Below are positions 10,375 through 21,617 of a stretch of 64,000 bases of DNA, piece after piece. The DNA is from Talinum fruticosum (Eukaryota > Streptophyta > Magnoliopsida > Caryophyllales > Talinaceae). The notes under the pieces are model-generated. The model had not been told where the DNA came from. It made no database searches and saw only the letters and a list, made by a program, of their open reading frames with translations. Location of the stretch: contig JAITYX010000120.1 in assembly GCA_021018815.1 (NCBI GenBank), positions 620,001-684,000 of the forward strand, read 5' to 3'. Numbering within the stretch: position 1 is the first letter of the stretch; each line of letters opens with the position of its first letter. A program made the translations under genes and the position numbers.

Positions 10375-11401
10375 CAAATTCAAATATTAAAACTCAAGAG
10401 GCATATTATTAACAATAAAAACCTATTTGAAGCATAACTCAGTGCCACTTCGTTGCCGACTAGTCGGTAACTTGGATTTTCATAAAAGGGGAGAAACAAA
10501 TATTCTCAATTCAGGTATGTTCATTGCTCGTACCTTGCGAAAACTCACATGTTTCATCAAATCTCAACATTTCTCATATATACAACTAATAATGAATCAT
10601 TTGCAAATCAAGTTTTGCCGCCTAATCAAGTGGTCCCCGCCCAATTATCAATTATCGTGGCTTATGCCCATCAATTATCAATAATCATGGCTTATGCCCA
10701 ACCCGCGCGGCTTCAAATCGGGTTCTCGGTGGCACTGGGAGGTGTGCACCTTACTAAGATCGTATCAATTATCAAGGGGTTCAACTTTCGGATAATAACG
10801 AGCAAGCAAGTTTTACTTATATTCTCTCCCTCTCGATTTCGAACTAAAATGAATTGAAATACGCGCGCTCAATCAAAGTGTTTCAAAATTATTTAATCGT
10901 GCAGGAATGTTCGTACTGAGTTTCGACTCATTCTTCGAATTATTTTAATGTTTTTGGTTTTTAGGAAAAGCATATGTCAACAGCCTCTTGCCTAAGAAGC
11001 TCGACGGGAGCAAGACTTAGCTGAATACCTCACTATCATTGCTCTATGACGGGTTAGATGCTCACAGTGATTCTCTTCCTCGTTAAGTTTAGGGTGACCT
11101 CGGATCGTAATTAAATATTGCATATTGTTTTTGCCGTTAATATATGTAAGTATGTAGCAGGACTGTACTTTGCGATTGGTTTATTTAAGTTGTTGTCATA
11201 TCACCTTGTGATGTAGCGTTTAATATTTCCCTTGACTCACGGAGGCTTAACTAATAGACACAGAGTTATTATAGTACTTTATTTCAGCCTTGTCCTCTTG
11301 TTAGGTCGGCGGTAACGCCTTCGATCGTTAACTTCGCTGCGACCTTACCTAATATTCTCGAATTAGAGAATTATTAAGTGATGGTAACTTAGGGCGTTAC
11401 A
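10375..11401 (+). repeat. 5' LTR of the Tekay element, right-hand part
   Basis: Aligns over its whole length with 18640-19669. The first about 1.75 kb of this LTR should lie left of copia A, outside the window. It contains a short inner duplication near 10644-10690 (TATCAATTATCGTGGCTTATG, then TATCAATAATCATGGCTTATG), also present in the right LTR. ORFs 10427-10684 and 10549-10857 recur at 18737-19122 and are LTR sequence, not genes. Confidence 0.85.
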
Positions 11402-11406
11402 GCTTG

Positions 11407-11418
11407 TGGTATCGAGCC
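11407..11418 (+). other. Primer binding site of the Tekay element
   Basis: TGGTATCGAGCC, 5 bp after the LTR end. It shows the same lost base relative to TGGTATCAGAGCC as copia A at 1129. Confidence 0.7.
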
Positions 11419-12153
11419 GAGTCTAGAAATCACCGTGAGCAATATGATTTTAAGGTGTCATGATTTGACCTTTAGGAAAATTATGTGGCTATTATTCCCT
11501 CAAGTTGTCAATTGGGATTTGTGGATGTGGTGTAACTAATATTGAATTGAGGTATATACTTTTGGGTGATGCTAAGTATAAACAATGTATGTAATGACTT
11601 AAGTTGCTCGACATGCATTTCATATGCTTTTAAGTTTTGTAGCTTGTAATTAAGTTCACAAATTTTGTTCCGGATGTATTATGAGCCATTTGGGTGGTTT
11701 TAAGCTTTAATGTATATTGGTTGTACTCCGGCGTGTGGCCGTTGAGTTGTGTACTCCGAGCGTGTGGCTCGTCGAGTGATATTATGGTTCTATGCGGGGT
11801 TTTAAAGCTTTAAATTTATGGGATAAGCCATATTACAAACGGAACTCTGCCGAAATTTTTAGAAAATACCAAACTCTCTTAGGAAATTTCTTATATTACC
11901 TTTAAGTTGGAATTAGAAGGCAAAACCGACACCCGAGTAAGCCGTGGGAATTCCTTCAATTGAGGATTACTTAATCGATCGGAATTTCTAGAGTTAAATG
12001 ATAATCTAACATACAATTTGTTACTTCTTATTATATAAATGCAATAAAAGTTGGGGTTAACTAAGTTTGGGTTATATTAAAAGTTGTTAACAATTTGCTT
12101 CTAGGAGGGGGAAAAGAAATTAATGAGGAAAGTTTAAATTTATATGATTTAGC
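11419..12153 (+). other. Gypsy leader, no gene seen
   Basis: Noncoding leader between primer binding site and gag. It includes a short near-repeat (GTACTCCGGCGTGTGGCC and GTACTCCGAGCGTGTGGCTC, 11727-11770). Confidence 0.5.
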
Positions 12154-13330
12154 ATGTCTCAACTAGAAAGCAATAACGTAATTTCGAATGTAACTATAGA
12201 GTTTGCTTATGATTGGGGACTTGTCGAATGGGCATTAGAAACCCCTCCGAACTCACAACAAATCCTTGGTGAAATTCAATTTATACCTTTAAAGATTTCC
12301 ATTGATAACATGGACCCAAACTACTGTGAAATACAATGAAAAATGAGGTTGTGAGTTCACTTGGGGTAATTTCTGGAAGAGTTTAGAGCTAAATTTTACC
12401 CCTCGTAATTCATGAACGAAAGGAATAAGGGTTCGTAGAGTTAAAAATGGACTACGATATGACAACAAGTGGAGTATGCCAATAAATTTATGGAATTATC
12501 TAGATATGATTCAGACCTTGTCGTTATTGTTTGGGAGAAAATGTTAAGATTTGAGGATGGCTTGGCCTATTACATTCAACATTAACTTGCTGGTTAATCT
12601 ATCAAAGATTGTCGTGGATTATATGGGAGAGAGGTAGACATAGAGGTTGACGAGTAAAGAGTGGACTAAGGGTTATAAATTCCGGAAACTCAAAGGGAGC
12701 TGAACAACACAAGTGAGAGTATAGTTCAAAAGAAACATGTTATTAGTTTCAACAGGGGTCACTCATTGATCATCCCCGAATCTTGGGGAAAATGTTGCCA
12801 AACAAATCACACCGCACCAGATTGTTGGATGGGTAGTAATAAATGTATGTGGTGTGGTAACTTTGAATGTTCAGTAAACACCTTCCCGAGCGAGAAAGTT
12901 GTAGAGAAGAGAGTACCAAGCCCCTAATGACACCATGTGAAGGAAGCCACAACCTTAGGAATGACGATTGTCACTGGTACTAAACTCAAAGTCTTTTTAT
13001 GTTTTATTTGATTCATGCGCCATCCATTCATTTATAATTAGTCTTAGTCACCTCTCACTTAAATTTAGATGATCATAAGGCCGAATAGAGTACCAAATCG
13101 AGTTGTCAAATGAAAAAGTGGTAAAAGGCTCAATTCTTTATCGAGCATGTGCCAAGGTCATATGTGCGAAGTTACTTTTCGCACATTCAATCCAATTTAA
13201 TATGTGGGAATTGAGGTAATGTTAGGAATGGGTTGGTTGGTGACATATGAAGTGAACAAAGGTTGTAAAGGTTGTAAGATTATTTTAAAAGGCCAAAAAG
13301 GAGGAAGAAACGTGTCGGAAGGAAAAAATA
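12154..13330 (+). pseudogene. gag: Tekay gag and protease remnants
   Basis: A short frame from 12154 precedes gag-like text: FRAKFYPS at about 12385, then EYANKFMELSRYDSDLV (12470) and LRFEDGLA (12545), matching the pattern of chromovirus Gag. A damaged zinc-finger segment occurs near 12790-12870 (CCQTNHTAPDC, then CMWCGNF). Protease is marked by LFDSCAIHSFI at about 13000-13030, where the catalytic DSGA motif reads DSCA. Stops and shifts are frequent; the copy cannot make protein. Confidence 0.6.
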
Positions 13331-13559
13331 CAAAGGAGTATTTCATAGCTTCAGTCATGAAGGTTAGTTAATCATTAAGAAATGACTACATGAGGTATTG
13401 ATGTTATGCTATTAAGGATAGAAAAGAAGAGACAGATACAAATATTACACTCGTAGCAGGTGATTTTTCGAACGTATTTCTTAAAAATTTACATGGTATA
13501 TCTCTTCAAAGGAGATGGAGTTTGAGATTGAAGTGATTCCTAAAGCATAATTTATTTTC

Positions 13560-14278
13560 AAAGCGCCATGTAGAATGACCCCAATGGAACCTAAAATGTT
13601 GAGAGCCAGCTTGATGAATTACTATAAAAAGGATTTATTAGGCTAAGTGTGTCAACTTGGAGAACTTCAGTCTTATTTGTGAAGGAAAAAGATGATACTT
13701 GGAGACTCTATGTAGAGTATACGGAGCTAAACAAGATAATTGCCTCCTCGGAATAGGCACCCTTTACCCCAAATTAATGATTGGTTTGATCAACTTCAAG
13801 GGGTTAATGTGTCTTATCAACCTAGAATTAAACGGAAAGATACTGCCAAAATTGCATTTAGAACCGAGATATGGGCATCATGGATTTAAGGTGATTCTAT
13901 GTGGACTTACCAATACTCTCGCTGCATTCATGAAAATTTCACAAATGGAACTTTTAGGCGTTATCCAGTTAATTTGAGGTAGTAGTATTAACGATATTCT
14001 TACATACTTTAAAGATAAGGGAGAACTTGTTGAGTGTAAGAGAATAGCACTACAAGTATTAAGAAAATATCAAGTGCTTGTTAAATTACAAAGGTTTAAA
14101 TTCTGGTTAGAGGAAGAGACATTTTTAGGCATGTTGTTTCTAAAGAAGAGATTAAGGTCAATCCTCATAAGGTAAACTCAATAACGGAATGATCCGGACC
14201 AACTAATGAGTATGTAAATGAGGAGTATTTTTGGATTAGCAGATTACTACAAGAGGTCTATCGAGAATCCGCTATCCC
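13560..14278 (+). pseudogene. pol: Tekay reverse transcriptase, first copy
   Basis: The text MTPMELKMLRAQLDELLKK (about 13580) is a conserved RT entry motif of gypsy elements. It is followed by VKEKDDTW and a degraded fingers domain, GHHGFKVILCGLTNTLAAFM (about 13875), an active-site remnant NDILTYFK at 13990-14013 (usual DDILIYSK), and the RT/RNase H connection GLADYYKRSIE at 14233. Directly after this the sequence goes back to an inner RT segment, so a second copy begins. The catalytic aspartate pair is reduced to ND here. Confidence 0.65.
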
Positions 14279-14787
14279 GCACCGATGATTTGCTTGGTCA
14301 GGTACAAGGAGTTAGCATATTTTACCAACTTGGAATTAAACAGGAAGGTATTCCTAAAATTGCTCTCGTAATTAAGTATGGACTCTACGAATTTACGAGT
14401 GATGCCTAGAGGATTTACCAATGTATTGGTCGCGTTCACGGATCTCGGGAGTGGAATTTTTGAGGATTTATCTAGATAAATTGGTGGTGGTGGTTCTTGA
14501 TGATATTCTTATAAACTCTAAGGATAAGAGAGAATATGACGAGCGAGTTGTGAATAGTGCTACAAATCTTGAGAGAACGTGGATTGTATGCTAAATGGCA
14601 AAAATGTAATTGTTGGTTAGAAGAAGTGACATTTATAGAGTATAATGTTTCTAAGGAAGGGATTAAGGTCAACTCTCATAAGATAAAGTTAGCCACTCGA
14701 ATACCCCATACCAACCAATGGTACAAAAGTGAAGAATTTTCTTGAGTTAACAGGGTACTACGAAGGGTTTCTACATGATTTTTCAAA
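14279..14787 (+). pseudogene. pol: Tekay reverse transcriptase, second partial copy
   Basis: Starting at DDLLGQVQGVSIFYQLGIK (14285) this stretch parallels 13770-14278 at an offset of about 509 bp. It has its own active-site remnant DDILINSK at 14499-14522, the palm segment KWQKCNCWLEEVTF (14600) and the connection LTGYYEGF (14747). The copies differ in many places, so the duplication is old or the second part came from a related element by recombination. RNase H follows only the second copy. Confidence 0.65.
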
Positions 14788-15300
14788 AACAATGTCACCT
14801 CTAATAATTTTACTAAAGAAAATAATCTAATATAAATGGGCGGATAAATGTAAAGAGACACTCTAGAAGTTGAAGAAAATGTTATCCACAACCCAAATTC
14901 TTACCTTACTCCTGAAAGGTAAAAAGTATACCATCTATAGTGAGACATTTAAAAACAGGTTAGGATGCGTATTAATACAACACGACAAGGTCATAGCTTA
15001 TACATCTCAACAATCGAAACTATGTGAAAAGACTTATCCTACTCACGAATTTAGGTGGGCTACTGTTGTTTTGCTTTAAATGTTTGGAGACATTACTTGT
15101 ATGGGGTAACATGTAAGATTTATATTGACCATCGTAGTTTGAAGTACATTTGTACCCAAAGGAAGAGCAATCCGAGGCAATGTCTGTTAGTAGAATGATT
15201 TAAGGACTATGACGTACAAATATAGTATCACCTAGTGAAAGTAAATATATTGGCAAACGCGGGAGTACGGAGACAAAACACAAGTTTGAATGTAATAATG
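14788..15300 (+). pseudogene. pol: Tekay RNase H
   Basis: In frame from about 14860 the sequence reads TLLLKGKKYTIYSETFKNRL, then GCVLIQHDKVIAYTSQQSK and YPTHEFRWATVV, followed by WRHYLYG and IDHRSLKYI. These are the conserved blocks of gypsy RNase H (degrades RNA in the RNA-DNA hybrid). The catalytic first Asp (usually Y-x-D-A-S) is changed to YSETFK. Confidence 0.7.
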
Positions 15301-16560
15301 ACAACTTAGCTCGTGGTTATATGAGATCTCCACAATACAAATATTGTGTCGGTCTCGCATGGGCAAATGAATGGGTTCCTAACTCGCGATAGAGGTGTAA
15401 TACATAATCATAAGGGTAATCAATTAATCCAAAACGATGATATCGGGATGGAAAGGATTAAGTAAAAAGAGATTAAAAGGAAAAATCTCTTGGTTTCAAG
15501 GAATAGATGAGGATGGGTCCTAAAGGTTTCAGAATCAATGTTATGTATCGAAGAAAGAGGAATTGAGAAGGAAAATTCTTGAGGAAGCACATAATACACG
15601 ATACTTGGTACATGTAGGAGGAACAAAATGTATACAGACTTGAAGCAATATTTTTGGTGGAAAAAAAAAGAGAGAGAGATATCGCAGAATATGTGAATAA
15701 TGCTCACTTGTCAAGTGGTAAAGGTCGAACATCAAAGTCATGTAGGTGAGTCAAGACCTTTAGAAATTCCTACCTAAACATGAGATTCGATTTCAATGAA
15801 CTTTGTCATAGAATTACCTATTATCTTCGAAAAGATGTTATTTGGGTGATTGTTGACCAACTTATTAATTTGCATAATTTGTATCAACACATGACACATG
15901 CGAGTGTTGAGATACCGGTACAATTATACGCTAAGGAAGTTGTTATGTTACATGGAATACCTAAGAACATCATATCTAATAGTGACAAGAGGTTTCAAGC
16001 AAGGCTTTGGCAAGCGTTATAATAGAGGGCTTCGAGACTAAATTGAGTTTAGTAGCTCATATTACTCGAAACAGATGGACCGACTGAAAGAGTGAATGAA
16101 ATATAAGAGGATATGCTGAGAACATGTGTACTCGACTTTCGAAGAAATAATTTACCTTTGATGGACTTCTCCTATAACACAGCTTATCGGGCCACTATGA
16201 AAATGGCTCCATTTGAAGCATTGTATGGAAGCAAATGTAGAACCTCATTGTGTTGGAGAGAGTTGAATGAAGCGTTGACCATAGGCTTAAGTTGACCTAA
16301 GGAACAACCGAAATGGTTAATAAGATTTAAGAACACATCAAGGCAGCCCAAAGCCGACAAAAGAGTTATTCGAGATAAAAGAAGGAGACCATTGGAGTTT
16401 GAGGTAGGAGTTAGAGTAATTTTGAAAGTGTCCCCACTAAAAGAGGGTCAAAGATTCAAAGCTAAGGAGAAATCAAGTCCTAGGTATATTGGGCTATATG
16501 AGGTTATAACAAAGTGCGATCTAATATCTTATATATATATATAGCTATTTCATCTCGAAC
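15301..16560 (+). pseudogene. pol: Tekay integrase
   Basis: The zinc-binding HHCC region is degraded (near 15590, HNTRYLVHVGGTKC). The catalytic core is seen as VIWVIVDQLINL (about 15838), LYAKEVVMLHGIPKNIISNS (about 15927, second Asp replaced in SDKRFQARLWQAL) and PLMDFSYNTAYRATMKMAPF followed by EALYGSKCRTS (16155-16245), all diagnostic for gypsy integrases. The C-terminal part (16370-16480) carries the LKVSPLKEG-like GPY/F neighbourhood. Multiple stops are present. Confidence 0.7.
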
Positions 16561-16826
16561 CCAAATATGGGAATAACATTTTTCATATCTAGCAGCTCAA
16601 GCGGTATATACCCATTCCAAGCCATGATATTGTGACAGAGCTATTAGAAATTATTGAAAATTTAATACATGAGGAGTTTCGAGTGCAAATATGGGATTAT
16701 AGGGTCAAGAAATTCCGCAATAAGAGCGTTCCTTTAGTGAAAATATTGTGGAAAAATCGTACATCCTCGGAAGCCACATGAGCAACCGAGGAAGATATGA
16801 GGAATAAATATCCTCACTTACCTTAA
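16561..16826 (+). pseudogene. Chromodomain at the integrase C-terminus
   Basis: Read from about 16665 the text is HEEFRVQIWDYRVKKFRN, then KSVPLVKILWKNRTSSEAT, a stop where Trp is expected, and ATEEDMRNKYPHLP before TAA at 16824. This is the C-terminal chromodomain of Tekay-type elements, which steers integration toward marked heterochromatin. The aromatic Trp at EATW is lost by TGG to TGA. Confidence 0.75.
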
Positions 16827-16883
16827 GCTAAGTTTGCAAATATAATGGTCGAACACTCAAGTTTCGAGGACGAAACTTATTTT

Positions 16884-16894
16884 AAGGGGGAAGA
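16884..16894 (+). other. Polypurine tract of the Tekay element
   Basis: AAGGGGGAAGA lies directly before the LTR start at 16895 and follows the usual Tekay tail TCGAGGACGAAAC (16864-16876). Confidence 0.75.
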
Positions 16895-19669
16895 CCGTAA
16901 CAACCCGACCCTAAATCACATTATTTATTTTGCTAATTACAATATAATTGAGAGCGTGCACTTCAATTCGATATTTTATATTTACATTATCCTTATACAT
17001 GTGTTATGCAACTAAGGCGACGAAGTGGCCCTAATAAAAAATCTCGTAATAACGATTATAAATTACGCGTATGTAAATTTCAAAAATTTACATGAGTTGG
17101 TGTATAATTACAAGGTCGCTAATATTATATTTCAAGCGAACGATTATATTTATAAGTTACAAACATCATCAGTAAGATAAAATAAAATTAAAGAGTAACA
17201 AAAATAACAAATGAATAAATAGATACATAAAAACAAACCTAAAAATAAAGCAAAGATAATAACAATGAAATTAACCAGATTTTTTATAGGAAAAATCCGT
17301 AACTTCAATTATCTCGAAAATTGTATAAACCAGCCTCCTTTCCCCCGTTCATCCGCTTCCTCTCGCCTCCTCTCGCTCCTCCTCCGTTCCCCCGCTTCTT
17401 CCTCCCCGTGAGCGCCGCTACTCCGGCCACCAGCACGACCGACGCCGCCGAGAGGACCGGCGCCGGCCTTCTTTTCCCTCCCTCTCTCTATCCGTCGCAT
17501 CTTGTGTCTGGTTCTCGCTCGCGGAGCTCGCTCCCCGTTTCCCGGTTTCCCTTCGCAGCCACCGCCGTTGCCTTCTCTCGGCCACCAAGTGCCACCAACG
17601 CCAGCCCGAAGCCGACGCCGGCGTCGTCGGGAGACGCCTAGCGTCTCTCTCTCGCCATCGCTCTCTCTCGCGCGGCGGATGCCCCGCCTCACCACCGCTG
17701 CGACCCACTCTGCCGCCAACCACCATCCGCAGCTCGGCCGTCGGAGCTCGACGCCGGTGCTGCCCGCAGTCGCCGGAGCAACCGTGCACTACCGACATCC
17801 TTTCCTTCCTCTCCTTGACTCCTCCTCTATGAATTCGAAGGTAAAACCCTAAACCCTAATTATCAAGTTCATTATTTATCCGAGCAATTGTAGTTGTGAA
17901 ATTGAATTATCCGATTTATAAATATGTTTGTGGAGTGAATTTAAAGATTAATTTGGGAAAATTCAAATTGGTGTGGAGGATTTAGGTTTGGTGTTTTGGT
18001 GAAGTGATTGTACGAATGTGAATAAAAGTGATTCTTTTTGGGAAATTATGAATTAACGAATGAGATTGAGGAAGTGATATTATCGAATGGAACAATTTGG
18101 TGGAACTATTACATTTTAGAAATGATTATATTGAGCAAACGAAGAGGAATGCGTGCGTAGAAGTTGAAATTCGGTAATGTGCAAGTATACGAGCATGGAA
18201 AATAATTTAGTATTAAGCGTACCTAATTGTGGTTGTGAATGTGAAGTTGTCGGGAAACAATGCTTATGACCTTAAAATGGTGTATGCATGAGTTTGAGCA
18301 ATTCGGTAGATTATGCAATCTTCCTAGGGAAGGCATTTGATGGGTTAACTAATTACCTAACTATAGGTTTTGAATGTAATAAAGGGAGAGGGAAGGAATA
18401 AACTAGGGATAAGTGTTTGATTATATAAATAAGTATATATATATCATTTTCAATCCAAGTTAACTAATGAATTGAATTACATGAATGTCACTGGCCATCT
18501 GATTAGCCTAATTAACTTCTTTAATATGCATTGTAATCAATGTTCAAAATGGAATTAATGCAGTAAATTTATATAAGAAAACGTAGCTTAATTGATTACG
18601 TAATAAATATAGAAAATGAAATAATTGTCGGTGCTTATACAAATTCAAATATTAAAACTCAAGAGGCATATTATTAACAATAAAAACCTATTTGAAGTAG
18701 AACTCGAGCCACTTCCGTTGCCGACTAGCTGGTAACTTGGATTTTCATAAATGGGGAGAAACAAATATTCTCAATTCGAGTACGTTCATTGCTCGTACCT
18801 TGCGAAAACTCACATGTTTCATCAAATCTCAACGTTTCTCATATATACAACTAATAATGAATCATTTGCAAATCAAGTTTTGCCACCTAATCAAGTGGTC
18901 CCCGCCCAATTATCAATTATCGGGGCTTATGCCCATCAATTATCAATAATCGGGGCTTATGCCCAACCCGCGCGGCTTCAACTCGGGTTCTCGGTCGGCT
19001 CGGGAGGTGTGCACCTTACTAAGATCGTATCAATTATCAAGGGGTTCCACTTTCGAGATAATAACCGGCAAGCAAGTTTTACTTATATTCTCTCCCCTCG
19101 ATTTCGAACTAAAATGAATTGAAATGCGCGCGCTCAATCAAAGTGTTTCAAAATTATTTAATCGTGCGGGAATGTTCGTGTCGAGTTTCGACTGATTCTT
19201 CGAATTATTTTAATGTTTTTGGTTTTTAGGAAAAGCATATGTCAACGACTTCTTGCCTAAGAAGCTTGACGGGAGTAAGACTTAGCTGAATACCTCACTA
19301 TCATTGCTCTATGACGGGTTAGATGCTCACAGTGATTCTCTTCCTCGTTAAGTTTAGGGTGACCTCGGATCGTAATTAAATATTGCGTATTGTTTTTGCC
19401 GTTAATATCTCGTAAGTATGTAGCGAGACTCGTACTTTGCGATTGGTTTATTTAAGTTGTTGTCATATCACCTTGTGACGTAGCATTTAATATTTCCCTT
19501 GACTCACGGAGGCGTAACTAATAGACACGAGGTTATTATAGTACTTTATTTCAGCCTTGTCCTCTTGTTAGGTCGGCGATAACGCCTTCGATCGTTAACT
19601 TCCACTGCGACCTTACCTAATATTCTCGAATTAGAGAATTATTAAGTGATGGTAACTCGGGGCGTTACA
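16895..19669 (+). repeat. 3' LTR of the Tekay element
   Basis: About 2.77 kb, from CCGTAACAACCCGACC to CGTTACA. The part 18640-19669 repeats the left LTR. A GC-rich, CT-rich island (17325-17850), unlike its AT-rich surroundings, ends with AAACCCTAAACCCTAA and probably is transcribed leader sequence. Overlapping ORFs there on both strands look like composition effects. Confidence 0.8.
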
Positions 19670-20190
19670 CAAAGAGGCACCGAGGATTCTTTCTTTTTCT
19701 ATCGTGCACCCCATGGAGGACTAAATGCCTGGACTTTGAGACACCATGTATCCTACCTAGTTTTATCCCTTTTTTAACATAGAAGCTTGGTTGGCCAAGC
19801 GACACCTTTTTATTCATTTTCATGCTTGGATGAATATGGTTGTTTTTAGTATTTAATCTTACGCTTGTGAGCCTTTAGGTTAGGTTAGGAGTGCTAAATA
19901 ACCCTTGAATGAGTGTGAATAAATTACAATAATTAACTTCCTCGAGTCGAGTCCAATATGTGCAATTTTAGCCAAAAGTGATAAATTGCCTTCTTTTTTT
20001 ATGAGTCCATTAACCGCATTTTTAAGTCATCCCCAAAATTCATCTAAGTGTAGATTTCAGGTACCCATTGGCCGCCGAGCTTAACCGGTATCGGCCACTA
20101 CCAGTCAACCTAGGAGAGTCCTGCCGGGGGCCCTCATTTCTCCTCCGTTAGTGTTATTTTTTCGGGGTTTTGTGTTTTTAGCGTTTTCTC
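19670..20190. other. No recognised gene, probable gypsy leader
   Basis: The sequence right of the Tekay LTR. Because a Tat-type gag starts about 1.3 kb downstream, this is probably its LTR or leader, but I cannot identify ends or a primer site. Confidence 0.35.
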
Positions 20191-20490
20191 CAATTTCGCA
20201 TTCCATTTTTCATTTAGCCAAAAATAAATTCATCTCAAATTAGGGCGGTCTAATTTTGCATTCCATTTTGCATTTAGCAAAAAATAAATTTATCTTATAT
20301 TAGGTGAGTTCAATTTTACATTTTATTTTTCATTTAGCCAAAAATAAATTCATCTCATATTAGACGCGTCCAATTTCGCATTTCATTTTTTGTTTAGCCA
20401 AAAATAAATTTATCCCAAATTAGGTGAGTCCAATTTCGTATTTTATTTTTTATTTTTTTCAAAATAAATTCATCTCATATTAGGTGAGTT
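20191..20490 (+). repeat. 60-bp minisatellite, five units
   Basis: Five consecutive units of exactly 60 bp begin at 20191, 20251, 20311, 20371 and 20431. Each reads roughly CAATTTCGCATTCCATTTTT, then CATTTAGCCAAAAATAAATT, then CATCTCATATTAGGTGAGTC. Units differ by several substitutions but not in length. Part of a unit (CTCATATTAGGTGAGTTGAT) is repeated again at 20502-20521. Confidence 0.9.
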
Positions 20491-20522
20491 GATTTATGAA
20501 TCTCATATTAGGTGAGTTGATT

Positions 20523-20946
20523 TGTGAATTCCAATTGTGCATTAGTCGAATCACAAATCATAATAAACTAAGTCACGAGCACCACCACATTTCATTTCAA
20601 TTGCTTTGCATTCCTTATGTGCATCCAAATAAAAAGTATCCTTTCTTAGTTTTCTCGGGTCTTGCACTTGAGTCCCTTCCTCCAAAAAGTTGGTGTTGCT
20701 TCACATGGTCCTAAGCATTATCCTATACGCTGCAGAATAAGGAATTCTACTCGCCATAGGTTTTTGTTGGAATCCGAGCTCCTAAAGGTTTGAACACCTC
20801 AACAAGGAGTCGGGTACCTCTTCCCCTTGCTCTACACCGCGGTCTACACCGGTGCGACCCACCTAGGTGCACACAACACTCGGTTAAGTTAACATTCGTT
20901 GTAGGACGAGTAACCAAAACCATTAACCCTTTAATGGACTGAGCAC
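20523..20946. other. No gene seen upstream of Tat gag
   Basis: The ORF at 20496-20714 shows no known motif. The segment lies between the minisatellite and the Tat gag start and is most simply the 5' leader of that element. Confidence 0.35.
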
Positions 20947-21617
20947 CAGAAGAAACTCCTCTCATCAACTTGCTCAATGAATCGTCGGCCAAGATGGAAT
21001 CTCGTATCGAGGCTCGGGACAAGAAGATAGAATCCATGTCGGATACTCTTAAAGTCATCCTAAACACTCATAAGGATAATAAGAAAGATGGTGAAAAAGA
21101 AATAGGAGGAAGAGGCCCTCCACCCGATCCTTCTACAAAAACTAATCCCGAACGTAAGCCTAAGTCCGATCCACGTATATATGATAGAGCAAATGTTAAG
21201 GAAAGTTACCTCCCAACTTTACCATACCGGACATCAAGTTTCTTGGTTCGAAAATCCCCATCATCATGTTCGCAACTTCTTATGAGCAATTACTCTTAAA
21301 AAGTACCTGAAGGCACTTACCACATCATCTTCCAATGTACCTTCGACGGTGATGTAATGAAACGATACAACACAGTTGACCCGTGCAAGGTCGATGAATT
21401 GGAATGATTTATATATGTACTCCTATAACACTAATCTACCTATCACTCTTAAAGAATTGGAGTTGATCAAACAAGGGGAGAAAGAGAGCTTTATTGACTT
21501 TCTCACCGGATGGAGGGCAAAGGTCTGCTCACATGGTGGACCGACCTTCCGAGAAGGACCAAGTCAAAATAATTGTGAAGAACCTTTGAAAACTCAGATA
21601 TAATTATGTATCTCTCT
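20947..21617 (+). pseudogene. gag: Tat/Ogre-type gypsy gag, N-terminal part (copy I)
   Basis: From about 20952 the frame reads PLINLLNESSAKMESRIEAR, then DKKIESMSDTLKVILNTHKD, a charged coiled-coil start typical of Tat-lineage Gag. Further on, in other frames, are VPEGTYHIIFQCTFDGDVMK and NWNDLYMYSYNTNLPITLKE with LELIKQGEKESFIDFLTGWR (21400-21530), matching the retrotransposon gag pattern (Q-x-x-x-ES-x-x-x-(F/Y)-x-x-x-(F/W)R). The gag stops where copia B begins (21618) and resumes at 33360 (YDQRLTFLQFMSFTTFKD), so copia B was inserted into it. Confidence 0.7.

Larger units (their letters stand above)
10375..19669 (+). mobile_element. Ty3/gypsy chromovirus, Tekay-like, interrupted in its left LTR by copia A
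   Basis: The left LTR remainder (10375-11401) matches 18640-19669. Between the LTRs are a Met-type primer binding site, gag, protease, RT (partly duplicated), RNase H, integrase and a C-terminal chromodomain, the gypsy order. The polypurine tract precedes an LTR starting CCGTAACAACCCGACC and ending CGTTACA, as in Tekay/Del elements (TGTAACAACCC...). The reading frames are heavily decayed, much more than in copia A, in line with copia A being the later arrival. Confidence 0.8.

Noticed and set aside
17309..17852. Overlapping Arg/Gly-rich and Pro/Ser-rich ORFs on both strands
   Set aside because: All frames are open because of GC- and CT-rich composition inside the Tekay LTR; no known domain and no start context.
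20191..20490. CRISPR-like array
   Set aside because: Adjacent 60-bp units with no unique spacers, in a plant transposon context.
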